A DNA stretch of 64,000 nt, from the NCBI GenBank assembly GCA_001600455.1, contig BCKC01000003.1, positions 496,001 through 560,000 of the forward strand, in the 5' to 3' direction. Source of the stretch: Endocalyx cinctus (taxonomy: Eukaryota > Ascomycota > Sordariomycetes > Amphisphaeriales > Apiosporaceae). The notes under the pieces were generated by a model. It was not told the DNA's origin. It made no database searches and saw nothing but the letters and a program-made list of their open reading frames with translations. Below are positions 22,693 through 34,021 of this stretch, one piece after another (the first letter of the stretch is position 1; each line of letters opens with the position of its first letter). Both the position numbers and the translations under genes were made by a program.

Positions 22693-23125
22693 CTTGAATA
22701 GAGAGACTGGGTGAGTGTTTGGAGCGGGAGTTTAGATTGTCAAGTTGTCAGCGTAGGAGATACGTAGGTGGGATTAGGTTTATTTTATTCAAAAAAGGGG
22801 GAAAACAAATCTACGTTCTATGAAGACTATCAAAAGGAAAAAGGGAGTAAAGATGGAGTGAGTGGTAAAATAGGGTTTGTTACCATTGTCGGATGTCAAA
22901 CAATCAGCATTGCTGGCCACTTCTCTTCCGCCCGCGTTTCTTCATTTACACGGCCGCAAGGTAAAATGCTTATCGTTATCTTTATCGTTATCGTATTAGA
23001 GTGACTAAGCGGAAATTTTAGTGGTCATCCAACCAATCCTACAAGCCTACACTCAAGCTTCAAAATAGCTTCACACCTAATAATTCAATCCATTCATACC
23101 AGGAAAATCATAATAAAGAACAGCC
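22693..23125. promoter_or_regulatory. Bidirectional promoter LCL2 / MRPL27
   Basis: This 433-bp spacer separates divergent genes. It contains two direct copies of TTATCGTTATC at 22970-22980 and 22982-22992, about 140 bp before the MRPL27 start codon. A related element occurs in the promoter of the other mitoribosomal gene of the window (55361-55382). Confidence 0.5.
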
Positions 23126-24206
23126 ATGAGGATCGCTCAATTGAAGCGGCCCATCGTGGCTGCTTCCTCCATGGCTACTTCTGCCGCTACTTCTACGGGG
23201 ATATTAAAACCGACGACGACGGTGCGACAATTACAAGACATATTCTCTCATCTGAGGATAGGGACAGTCGAAGGAAGAAGATGGGCCTCCGTAAAGGCAC
23301 AGGGTGCTTATAGAATTCGGGACACAAGCACGATCCCGAAAAAGATGGGTGTAAAGAAGATTGGTGGTATGTTTATATCTTTCCAGTTCCTTTTTTTTTT
23401 TCATCCCAATAGGGTCATGTCTGCTTGTGTTGGGCGAATAGGAAATTATATTTCGTATCATAAAAAGTACATCAATTGACGTGGTTCATACTAAAATAGA
23501 TGCTTATGTTATCCCGGGAAATATTATCTTCAAGCAGCGAGGTACGGTATGGCATCCTGGTGAGAACGTCGGTATGGGACGTGACCATACCCTCTTCTCG
23601 CTTGTCACCGGTTATGTGAAATACTACAAGGATCCAGCCAAGCACCCGAAGCGCAAATACATCGGCGTCGTTTTCAATAAAGAGGACAAGCTCCCTTACC
23701 CGCAACACGCTATGCGCAAACGTAAACTCAACATGGTGGCCGTGCCCATCCCACCCCCGACCGTCGAACCTGAGTTATCCCCCTCTGGTATCCCATATCA
23801 GATTGTACGACAAGGTATCGGCCGCAAGCCGCACCCGCGAGACGAACGTGTTATCCGCCTACGTCGGGACGGTAGCTATGCCTACGCCGAAGAAAGCTGG
23901 CGATTAGGTACCTTAGTCCGGACAGAAATCCGTAAAAGAGGATCTAGGAGAATAGCAATGCGCCACCGCAAGCGTAAGGCTAAGAGTCTCTATTTGGAAA
24001 AGAGCGCCGAACGTAAGCTCATGAAGCAGAAGCGCAAGGAGGAACTTGCTGCCGTTCGTGCGGCTCGCGTCCAGGAGATGAAGGAATACAGGGAAAGAGC
24101 TAAAGCCGACAGAGAGAAGAAGAAGAAGATGAAGGAACAAGGTGCTAAGTCTGCACCACCAACGCCACCGACGGATAAACCTGAACCTCCCAAAGCCGAA
24201 GCCTAA
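23126..24206 (+). CDS. MRPL27: Mitochondrial large-subunit ribosomal protein bL27m (315 aa, 2 exons)
   Basis: Component of the mitochondrial 54S subunit near the peptidyl-transferase centre (yeast Mrp7). The exons are 23126-23366 and 23500-24206; the 133-bp intron falls inside the bL27 domain, and the codon count is exactly 316. The N-terminus is basic and rich in Ser and Thr ([20 protein letters not shown]), as expected for a matrix targeting sequence. The conserved L27 core is split by the intron: [29 protein letters not shown], then the [21 protein letters not shown] signature and [19 protein letters not shown]. The long C-terminal extension, very rich in Lys, Arg and Glu, is typical of fungal mitoribosomal L27. 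Confidence 0.92.
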
Positions 24207-25379
24207 GGCTTAGCAGGACCGGAGAATGACGATAAAGACTAATGTACTATATTCTATAGACTAAGAGGGAAACCGAAAATACTGTCTATGCTAAAGAGGG
24301 AAAAAAAACCATCTGTCCAAAATATATGTGTATACAAATAAAATATAAGAAAAATGACGAAATCAAGTGTAAATGTTACCAGCCTATTATCAGCGTACGT
24401 TCAAATATTAGGGTACCGAATCCTTCATAACTATTGGGACGAAAAACAAGCCAGCCGTTTTCGATAGGGATCTATGCTTGGATCTAGACACATGGGGTTG
24501 GTATTAAGTTAGTAGTTAGTATCCTCGACCATTTTCCGGGACATTTTAGTATCTTCACTGCCCAAGACTATCTCGTGATTCTTTTTTTTTTCCTTGCACG
24601 AAGAGAAGGGGTGGCTAATTTTAAGATCCCGGCAATGCGGCACTAGACAGTCATTTTAATATGTGTAATACGGGGAAATGAGATCAGCCCCCCAGTTCAT
24701 CTCGCTGATTGTAAGACAGGGCAATAGGGTATCTTTTTTAGAATTTCCTTTTGAGGCTCTGCTTCCCTCGCCAAGAATTAGATGGCTGTACATATAGGAA
24801 TTTACCTCGTGCTGCCTAAAGAGTTCCTGTCGGTCACTGAATGATATGTACACTGCGGATTTGTCGTTATGCTGCGCTAAGCTTAGTTCAGCTCGATCAC
24901 GGTCTCGTGGGCCGTCAGCAACGAAGCGAGCTACCTTTTCAACGTCGCGTACGTAATAATTAGGTACAGTCGCTAATATCTTCTTGGTGGGGGGTATTTA
25001 AATGGTAGAATCGTGTCACTTGCCGATGAAATTCTGGGGAAGAAAGCGTCACATTGTCTTACACCCGTCAGATTTACTACATATACGGGACGCGCCACTA
25101 TATCCCCGTCCAGTCAGCCTTGCAAGGAGGATTTTCGGGGGTGCTGTTCAGCTTACCTAGCAATCTAGATGTAAGGAGTGTGAATTAGATTTTTTTTTAT
25201 TATATATGCAGACACCCCTGGTTCGGTGGAAATATGGTGTGAGTCTCTGAGTGCCTATCACAAAAGAGAGGTATGATTTCCACCCAATATTTTCTTGTAC
25301 TTTTCTTCTCTTCCTCTTTTCTTAATGTTGAAATGAGTAGATCAAATATAAGTTTTAATGAATAATTATCTAATTCAAT
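24207..25379. other. 1.2-kb spacer, no gene seen
   Basis: Holds the MRPL27 3' end and the promoter of the next gene. Short ORFs such as the minus-strand one at 24656-24853 have no recognisable content. The last 180 bp become very AT- and pyrimidine-rich, as is usual just before a start codon in this genome. Confidence 0.35.
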
Positions 25380-28300
25380 ATGGCAACAACAGTTGACGAA
25401 GCTTTAGACGAAGCACATATAGCTGCTGTGGAGATGGAGGCCTTGTCAAATACCGGTACTGCGGAAAAGACGCAATCTAGCAGCCCCGAGGAGACTAAAA
25501 ACTCATCCGAACGTCCAAGAACGCCTCAAAGTGACGGTGAAATAGATTATGGTCATATTGGTGAGAAATCTACCCGGAGCAGTTATTCGTCGTCCCCGGA
25601 CTCGGAGCCGGGTTTCACGCACATCGACGGTGAAATCAGCGACAATGGTTATAACAAAACGACCGTCGACGTGGTCGCCGTCCCGTGTATCGGCGCATCT
25701 TCACTCGATACCTGGGCTAGAGACCCATTGAGCGAGGGCTATTTCAGTTTTCCGGTCGTGAACGAGGTGGACAAATATCCGACCGCTAGAGAGCTGCCGG
25801 CCAGTAGTATACTCTCGCCGACTATTAATCGAGCCCTACCTAAGGCTAGCCATGTTTGGATCCGCCAGGGAATCCGCAAAGAGGTGAGCACTGCTAGGGT
25901 CATGTTATATCAACATCGCGAGATGTACGATGGCATGACACTGGACAGTGCTGCCGATGACTTGCTGGATAAAATCCTAGAGAAGCGCGCTGGCCTCAAA
26001 AAATCGAGGCCTATCTTTTTTATTTGTCATAGTATTGGCGGGCTTGTAGCGAAGTTGGCTCTAGTAAAGGCGAGCCAAAAAAAGGAGCTGAGGCCTTTGC
26101 TGTTTGATTGCCACGGCATTACTTTCTTTGGTGAGTTTCTCTTTCGAAGGACATCATATTTGCCATACTAATGATCCAAGCTACGCCTCATCGAGGATCG
26201 AGCTATATGTCGATGCCTTACCTCAGGGATAGTATCCAGCACTTATTATATCTCGAACAGCCTCTACCCAGATCTATAACTAAAGAGCTCCGCCTAGGCT
26301 ACAAGCCATTACTTGATTTACACGATAATTTCACAGATATTTCTAGTGACATGACTATCTGGACATTTTACGAGACTGTTGACTCGAAGCTATCAGGTCT
26401 TGGCAGCTCAAGTTTCGATGAAGTCGATTTCAGCGCTCCGCTTACGTCTATCAAATCTAGCTTGTTGGGGGTCCGAGGAGAGAGGGCTCTTTCACTTGAG
26501 AGTGACCATACCCATTGCGCTTCGTTTGGGCCGAACAATATCAAAACCATGCATTCGTATCTCGGCGACCTCGGACGAGCGGTTCGGAAAGCAGAGAATC
26601 TTAGCGCGAATTTTCAGCACACGCCTCTGAATCTTGATCAGGAAGTCAAGGTCGAGCTCATTGGTTTCTACGAAGACCCGGACGGTCAGACAGACCAAGA
26701 TCTAAGATTATACATCTCGAAGCATCCCTTACACGAGTTTCTCCAAAAGGGGCCCGAAGATTGCCTTAAGCAGCGTCTCGTCACTGTCGCCGCCAAACCA
26801 CAACGGCAGGCGACTTTGCCACCATCACGCCGCTTAGCCTCAAGCCCCTCGCGGGGGGCCACTGCTGCGCTGGGAATATGGAATAATGTGCAGGAGCTCG
26901 GACAAAGGTTATTAAGCTCCGCAATTCCCGAGAATTCTTCAACAAGCCCCGGAGAAGGCGCCGGAGAAAAGGGTACGTCACCTGAGATTGTAGTGACCTC
27001 CCATTCTCGCCGACCATCCATAGCGGCTGCTACCACGGACCCCTTACCATCTACAGCCCCGCCGCCACGAAGCCGTGGACTCACAGTGCCTTCTCTATCG
27101 ACACCTAGATACCGAGGTTCCTCCAGCTCAACCAGAAAAGGCAATAGCGGTAGGTCGGATAGCGATGAAACAGCGAGGACACTCTCCGGGCCAGTGACAA
27201 CGGACGTATCTCCCAAAACCGCGGTGGGCTCGGGTACCCAGGCTCTCCCATCTCCAAGGCTCCACGACGAAACGGCATCGGATGAAGACATTCACGATCA
27301 TGCCCACGACCATGTCCGAAAGAGTCGCCGCGAGCGGGTTAGCCGCGCATCGGCACTCCAAGACCTGACGGCGGGCTTCTCGAGGCCGGACCCAACAAAA
27401 AGAAAGTTTATGTGGATTCATCTCCCGTTTAATAATCCGCAATGGGTAAAGGTAAGACGAGTGGCTCGGTTCACTAGCGGACGAGGGCGTTGGCTAACGT
27501 ACATTTCGCAGAGCATATTCGGGAAGCTGGCGGAATCACAAAACATGAACTTTTCTAAACTTCTTAATAACGAGCACTGGTATGGGAAACACGTTCAGGG
27601 GAGGCACGCAAATATACACGCTTCTTACGTGAAGCCAGGATGCGGATTTGTCCCAGCCGCAGCAAGTGAGTTGCTACCTATGTTCAATAACGTAATAAAG
27701 ACAAAAAAAAAAAAAACTGATCAAGCTGCTTGATACAGACTCTTCTCCTCGGCCCTCATCACCAAACCTCAATAGTAGCCAGCAACGAAATGTGAGCCCG
27801 GCCGTGAGTCCCTCCCACTTCTACCTCTATTTGCCATATCTACACTACGATACGTACGCGAACATCGTCCGTCGGCGGAAAACTTTCCTGCGTCGATTGA
27901 AGCACGGCCGGGCGCGCCCCGTGCCTAAGGATATTGCCGAATTAAAATCGCTGGAGTCCAGGGTTATATGGAAATTCATCGGCCACGATCTACCCCTAAA
28001 CGCTCGTAGAACACTGGATCAATACGGTTACCCCTCTCTGAAGGATACATATTCTAGAGATGATGACCAGATGCTTTATAAATTGACCAAGGAGAACGTT
28101 CTCTCCCCGCTCAAAAGGGACATGTACCATGCTGGCCAAGATGACAAGGTTAGGACGCCGAACTCAGCAGCTATCATGTCTTCCGGAAGCCGGCTTGCGT
28201 CGTTTCTTGATACACCTTTAAAGCCAAACGCTTCAACGAGCAGCGAGGACACCGATTCGGAGGATGATATTCTTGACGGAAACGTGCTCATGGTGGATCA

Positions 28301-29847
28301 ACTATGGTTATGGTCTATAGATCATAGTAAGTTCAGGGTCTACGTGATAGTGGCGCAACTATACTAACTGAAATACGTGCAGCCAGGTTGATAACATTTT
28401 TTCCCAAAAGAGAGTCGCATCCGACGGAAGGGCCGCTCTTTCAACAAGCCGACCTCAGAAATAGCGTCTACAATGAATTGAACGGAGATCTGACAGGACG
28501 GTGCGAAAACGCGCTGGATCTGGCTGCGTTTATTACTTTGCATGCTGTAACTGTCTTGCTGGATAGGACTTCTCATCCGGACTTGGAGGTTTTTCGAATC
28601 TTTGACGAGGCCATCGGGATATTAGTATGTTACTTCACTTACGGTGACTGTGCATGGTTCAACATGATTCGGCTAACATGATATGCTACCTAGACTGAGC
28701 GGATGACCATCTCCCTCAAAAACTACCGCATGCAAACTTTCAAAGATCGGATACACGACGTAGAAGACTCAGACTCGTCCGACGATAACGATAACGGGGC
28801 CGCGAGCATCAAGCGTCGACACAAACGCGAGCTCGAGCAGGCCGAACGCGAGAACCGCGCCAACACATCCGCGTTACTGGAACTCCGCGACATGGAGGAC
28901 GAACTCAATACATTTCGCACGTTATTCGCTGAGCAGAAGGGCGTTATAGAGATCATGAGGAAAAACTACTTCGAAAGACCCGAATTACAGGGCGCGACGG
29001 AGTGTGGAAGAGTGTTCTTGACAGAGGCGCTTGAGAGACTTGAGGAATACACGAAGCAGACTTATGAAATGCTTGAGAGGGTTGAAAGCACGAAGAAAGA
29101 TGTAAGTTCTTTTTTTGCCCCTTTTCTTCCCCCTCTCCCTGACATCCTCCCATTTCATATCTGTACACATACTAACTCTCCCAACAGTATGAAAAACTAC
29201 AAGAAATGGTTCAGCGTCAGGCCCAGGTCGATGAGGTGCGGTGGTCGCGTCTGCAAACCGAACTTGCGAGCTCGCAGAATCTTTCCGTTATCATTTTTAC
29301 GACGTTTACGGTGCTCTTCTTACCGTTGAGCTTTTTCACCAGTCTCTTCGGCATGAACACGTTGGAGTGGGGAGGCGACGAAAGCGGGTTTCCAAGCCTT
29401 AAAACTATCGGAGCTATTTCTCGTACGAACCTTTTCTTCTTCATATGTTTATGTTATTCTAATGTGTTTTATGATGTCTCTCGCTAATTATTTATCATAG
29501 TGCCTTCGTCCTTCTTCCTTATCTTTGCTACGCTCGCCCTCGCCTTCAGCAGCCGTCTGCAGGCCTTCTTTAAGTCGTGCTTCAAGCTCCTCGATAAGAG
29601 CTGGGCGCGCACCTGGAGCCAAGCGGCGAAGCTTGAACCCCAGAAGTCCAGACAGTCTAAGCGCAAGAAGAAGCAGGCGAAAGAGGCGAAGGAGCACCGG
29701 GTGCAGAAGCGCAGGGAGAGGGCTTACGATTTCTGGGGCTCTGTCCGATCCGAGTGGGCTAGAAGCGAGTATGAGATTCCCGAGATGAATAAGAGGAGGA
29801 AGCCAGAGCCCATACCGGAAACGAGAGGTACTTGGAGGGGTTACTGA
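25380..29847 (+). CDS. Alpha/beta-hydrolase fused to CorA-like membrane domain (1,331 aa, 8 exons)
   Basis: The exons are 25380-26130, 26181-27451, 27512-27665, 27739-28326, 28383-28624, 28694-29101, 29188-29422 and 29501-29847, giving exactly 1,332 codons. After a disordered Ser/Glu-rich start comes a DUF676/lipase-like fold: VVAVPCIGASSLDTWAR, the nucleophile elbow CHSIGG (about residues 216-221), and FFATPHRGSSYMS across intron 1, with a His at SDHTH as candidate triad member. A long Ser/Pro/Thr-rich linker follows. The second half contains LWLWSIDH...LITFFPKRES and a charged coiled coil, then two membrane spans, the first ending FFTSLFGMNTLEW. GMN (about 1193-1195) is the signature of CorA Mg2+ channels. 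The domains are visible; substrate and transport activity are unknown. Intron 2 (60 nt) lacks stops and keeps frame. Confidence 0.85.
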
Positions 29848-30350
29848 AATGGATGATTGGTGATTGAGATTTTCGAGGTTTACTTTTTATACTATGCTAC
29901 ATATTTGGATGATACCCTACAAGGAAAAACACTTGTTCCATTCTCGTTGGATATTTGAATAAAGATCTGAGGTCATCATAATTGTAATTGGATAATTCAA
30001 AAAGATTGCTTATTATCACTATTTTGATCTTCATCGTTTGCTCTTGTGCGGGGTAGAAATGATATGATTATGAATAACCTATAGAAGGTAATATAAAGGG
30101 GGGGAATCCATCGGGTAAACCCGAGATGCATCTTGATGTCATGCCGTTTTATCTTCACTGACCATCTCACATTTGCCAATTCATAAGATCGACAAAATAA
30201 ACATCATCTTAACATTGTTACCACCAAAGAAAAAAAAAGAAAAGAAAAAAAAGGTAATTAATAAGTCGGTATTGAGAGTCTAAAGGGTATTCAGTCTGAT
30301 AATTCTTTAGTAGTCACCATCACATCACGAACCGGAACGTCTAATCACAA
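29848..30350. other. Spacer before the GST gene
   Basis: A 503-bp spacer with the 3' end of the fusion gene and the GST promoter. An A-rich tract lies at 30227-30252. No gene or clear factor site is seen. Confidence 0.3.
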
Positions 30351-31181
30351 ATGGCAACCGTAGATACTACTCTCCCAGGCGACCCCACGGGCCTAGCGGC
30401 CCAACTGGTTGCCGCGCACACCGCAGACCAACCGCTTAAGCTTTACGGCGGTTGGTTCTGTCCCTTCGTGCAGCGCAGTTGGATCGTCCTGCAAGAGAAG
30501 AATATCCCTTACCAATATATCGAGATTAACCCGTACAAGAAAGCGGCCGACTTCTTGGCACTGAACCCACGAGGTTTGGTCCCAACCCTAGGGTTGCCCG
30601 AGGGAAAGAAGCCTCTGTACGAGAGCTCGGTTATCTGCGAGTATCTGGATGAGGCGTTCGACGCCGACGGCGGTGACCTGCTACCGAAAGACCCTTACGA
30701 GAAGGCCAGGTGCAGACTCTGGATAGACCATATCGGGTCCAAAATTATCCCGGCGTTCTACAAGTTCATGCAACATACCTCAGGCAAGGACTATACGCTA
30801 GCCGAAGCGCGAGATAACTTCTTCAACCAGGTAAAAATGCTCGTCGAGGAGATGGACGACACCGGAAAAGGCCCGTGGTTCTTGGGGGACCGGTTCAGTA
30901 TGGTAGAAGTTATGCTCGCGCCCTGGGCGAAACGACTTTTCTTAATCGAGCACTTTAAGTCGGGGGGTTTGGGAACGCCTACCGGACAAGGCGTGGGAGA
31001 GGACGAAGAGAAGATTTGGAAGAGATGGAACGTCTGGTTGGAGGCGATCAAAACCCGCAAAAGCGTGACGGATACGTGGAGTGCCGATGATCGGTATATC
31101 GAGGCATATAGGCGATATGCCGAAGATACGACGCAATCGGAGGTCGCTCAAGCTACGAGGAAGGGTGAGAAGCTTCCGTGA
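30351..31181 (+). CDS. Omega-like glutathione S-transferase (276 aa, intronless)
   Basis: Probable glutathione-dependent thiol transferase or dehydroascorbate-type reductase of the cytosol. The thioredoxin fold begins at LKLYGGWFCPFVQR, where Cys37 in the CPF motif is the omega-type catalytic residue in place of Tyr or Ser. NPRGLVPTL carries the cis-proline that positions glutathione, and YESSVICEYLDE is the gamma-glutamyl contact loop. An all-helical C-terminal domain follows, with FLGDRFSMVEVMLAPW as the N-capping/hydrophobic-staple region. The length fits the class (240-280 aa). The exact substrate cannot be read from sequence. Confidence 0.88.
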   Translation: MATVDTTLPGDPTGLAAQLVAAHTADQPLKLYGGWFCPFVQRSWIVLQEKNIPYQYIEINPYKKAADFLALNPRGLVPTLGLPEGKKPLYESSVICEYLDEAFDADGGDLLPKDPYEKARCRLWIDHIGSKIIPAFYKFMQHTSGKDYTLAEARDNFFNQVKMLVEEMDDTGKGPWFLGDRFSMVEVMLAPWAKRLFLIEHFKSGGLGTPTGQGVGEDEEKIWKRWNVWLEAIKTRKSVTDTWSADDRYIEAYRRYAEDTTQSEVAQATRKGEKLP

Positions 31182-32586
31182 GGGAGTTAAAAAATGTTGG
31201 TTATGCGCGCATATTAGGACATTACATGACTTCAATTAAACATATTGAAACAAATCCACATTGTGATATTATCGATGTTTATTACGGCCGATAGAATGGA
31301 GTCTTGTTTCGTGGAAATTATGATGTACCCATTCTACGAAGATCTTCATGATCTTTAGAACCCTGGTTTTTCATGCCAATAATGACCAGCCAATAATTAA
31401 CAACGATGTCGGCAGATCTACTCGGAGTGCATCTTCTACATAAGGGGGGGGAAAAATTAAAGCCCTGTCCAAAGAACCAGGCAGCCGGGGCGGTATTTTT
31501 TTTTAGGGTTTACGGCCCCGCCATTTTAGTGGCTGATATCACGGCAGACCAAACACCTCAAGTTTCAAATTCGTGAGAATCCTTTATGCGTTGAATGATT
31601 TTTTTTTTTAGACCTTTGATTATCCCGCATCATTATTATCTGATGATTTACAAGGATTTTTATGGTAGAAATAACATGGCAGCCATGGTTCACTCTACGG
31701 AGTACACTAGAAGAGAAAAGAACGTTGATACTACTTACGTACACGTATATATCCTCTCGCAAAGCTGTGACAGGGATTACACAGAGGAATAGATCTTGTC
31801 CGTCTGAAATAATACACTACGCGTCTATATTGGACGTTGTCTGATGTCAAGTCAGTCGACTTCTAGACCAATAACGCTCACTCATTCATACTATATTGAA
31901 TGAATAGCACTCGCATGATATCTTTTCTCTTCGCGTCGCCCTCGGAAACGCAGCAAACTTACTTCCTTTGAGAACTATCTATACGTAACTGGATATTCCT
32001 GCTATTAACTTCATCTAGCCTAATCATAATGATGATATTCATTTACCTCACCGAAAAAGAAGTGAAGCCTTATTCCCGCACTCCCTTTAATATCTTCTCT
32101 GGGTGGGCTGGCGGGGTCGGGAACGTGAGCCCTTCCCTTCCCATCACCATTTCCTAAGAAGATTAGTGTGAAGGTTCCTGCATACCCAACTACACTAGGT
32201 ACTACGTAGACGTCAGATTTAATATTGGCATTAATGCCATGGGTACCTCATGTGCCTTTTCGACTTCACAACTTTGATATTGAGTGGATGTTGGGGGCCC
32301 ATCGAGCGACCCGCAATGCCTTATGGCTAAGCAGCTTCAGCCCATGGGGTCTGAATACCTTGGCGGCCATGGTGAAAAAGGCCCCCCCTTTTTCGAAACG
32401 CCTCATCGATATATATGGAAGCTCGTCCTGTCCTGTCTTACTTTGTCTTTTATGATCGACCCATTTATCGGCATTCTTTATTCTCTTTTATTTCAACCTT
32501 TTTTTTTTTTTCTAGACGCTCACTTTGATAGTTTTTTTTATTCTTTTGATACAGGTATCGACCACATTTACGCATTCACCACCAAA
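31182..32586. promoter_or_regulatory. 1.4-kb spacer and leader of the HsbA-like gene
   Basis: No gene is seen; frames upstream of 32587 are open by chance and join the true gene in frame from 32284. The last 130 bp (32440-32586) are a strong pyrimidine tract with T12 and T8 runs, typical of highly expressed fungal genes. The start codon follows an ACCAAA context. Confidence 0.4.
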
Positions 32587-33507
32587 ATGAAGACCTCTAC
32601 TTTCCTATCCACGTTAGCTCTGGCCTACGCCGCCGTAGCGGAGCCAGTCGCCTTTCAACCCCCGACCAAGGTCGAGAGAGATCTCGCCACTGTAACCTCC
32701 GTCGTCGCACAGATCTCGGACGCCATAACCCAGCTTGACACCGCCGTGAAGGCTTTCCAAAGCGACGCGGCGCCGCTCCAGAGCAGCGTATCGAACCTGG
32801 TGCAGGTAGCGAAGACGGGCGCGCAGACTCTCGCCTCTTCGGACGATATCTCGCTCGCCGACGCCTTGGGGCTCCAAGACTCCGTTCAGGGTGTCGCCAC
32901 GGCCGGAAAGACGCTGATTAGCGACCTCGAGGCCAAGAAGACGCAGTTCGAGCAGGCCGGCCTTTGCTCCACCGTGCAGAGCTCCATCCAGGACGTCTCG
33001 ACCCAGGCCCAGTCCCTCGTCGACGCCGTTATCGCCAAGGTACCCGAAAGCGTGCAGAGCGTCGCCAAGGAGCTTTCCAGCGGACTATCCGACGTTCTGA
33101 ACAAGGGCGCCGCCGCCTTCGCGACCGGTAGCTGCACCGACGCCGTCACCAGCGCCGGCGCCCAGGGAAGCACGAGCGCGAGCGCGATCGCCGCCATCGA
33201 GAGCTTGAGCTCGAGGTCGAGCTCGGAAGCGGCCAAATCTCAGGTCGTCGTGACCGTCACCGCCACCGTCACCGCTCCGTGCCTCTGCTCCAGCTCTAGC
33301 AGCAGCGCCCAGGTCGTGTCCACCCCCGTCCCCGCCTTCACGAGCAAGCCCGTCGGCGGCTCCAACTCGACCGTCGTATTCCCTACCGGCAGCCTCCGGC
33401 CCTCGTCGACGGGTCTCGTCCCCGTGGTTACCGCGGCGGCGGCCGTGAACGGCGTTGGTCCTCTCGGCGCCGTCGCCGCCGGTCTTGCGGCCGCCTTGAT
33501 GTTGTAA
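32587..33507 (+). CDS. HsbA-like cell-wall protein with signal peptide and GPI-type tail (306 aa)
   Basis: Resembles the hydrophobic surface-binding protein A / Mp1 galactomannoprotein family, secreted fungal proteins that coat hydrophobic surfaces or bind lipids. The chosen ATG (32587) gives a signal peptide, MKTSTFLSTLALAYAAVA, cut before EPVAF; the longer upstream frame lacks one. Residues about 25-205 are helical and rich in Ala, Ser and Val, with the family SVVAQISDAITQLDTAVKAF start and one cysteine pair (AGLCST, TGSCTD). A Ser-rich stalk with CLCSSSSSS follows, then a hydrophobic C-terminal segment (GAVAAGLAAALML) as in GPI-anchored proteins. The gene is GC-rich with strongly biased codons compared with its neighbours, suggesting high expression. 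It has no intron. Confidence 0.8.
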   Translation: MKTSTFLSTLALAYAAVAEPVAFQPPTKVERDLATVTSVVAQISDAITQLDTAVKAFQSDAAPLQSSVSNLVQVAKTGAQTLASSDDISLADALGLQDSVQGVATAGKTLISDLEAKKTQFEQAGLCSTVQSSIQDVSTQAQSLVDAVIAKVPESVQSVAKELSSGLSDVLNKGAAAFATGSCTDAVTSAGAQGSTSASAIAAIESLSSRSSSEAAKSQVVVTVTATVTAPCLCSSSSSSAQVVSTPVPAFTSKPVGGSNSTVVFPTGSLRPSSTGLVPVVTAAAAVNGVGPLGAVAAGLAAALML

Positions 33508-34021
33508 AATTATCCCGAGAGAGAGAGAGAGATGATGTGGGATGGTTTTTTAAGGAAAACGGGGTTTACGTGGAATGGCTAGCTATATACCCAGAAAAAA
33601 AAAGACGGGATCTTTTTATCATTATTTTTTTTTTGAGAAGAAACAACTATTTCTTTCATATATCGGGCTGGGGTATTCCCGCTGTTTTTGTTTTGTATGC
33701 AATACTATTGAGTATATATATACCTGCTTCCTTTGTTGTAAATTCAAGAAAATATCCCTAGATACCAGGAAATAAGGAATGAATCATTTTAGTTCACCTA
33801 GAAATCTTTCACACCCCATTTCTGCTTATTGAATGATAAAAACCAAAACACCTAGAAAGTCGGGGTTGTTATTATGAACTAAGTGGAAGGAATATTAAGA
33901 TGTACACCCTCCCTTTTATTTTTCCTGACTCAATAGGGACCGCCGATTTCCCATTGCCCGACTATATGGCAGCAAAAGTTTACTATCTACGGTGAGAAGG
34001 TCCTTCACAAGAAATCAAGAT
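33508..34021. other. Convergent spacer
   Basis: This 514-bp spacer lies between converging genes. It starts with a short GA repeat (33519-33532) and contains A- and T-rich tracts near 33596 and 33627. No gene is seen. Confidence 0.3.

Noticed and set aside
26686..27291. 201-aa minus-strand ORF inside the hydrolase-CorA gene
   Set aside because: Antisense shadow of the Ser/Pro-rich linker; it has no domain and the plus-strand exons chain in phase across it.
32284..32586. Upstream in-frame extension of the HsbA-like protein
   Set aside because: It lacks a signal peptide and runs through the pyrimidine-rich leader; starting at 32587 gives a canonical signal peptide.
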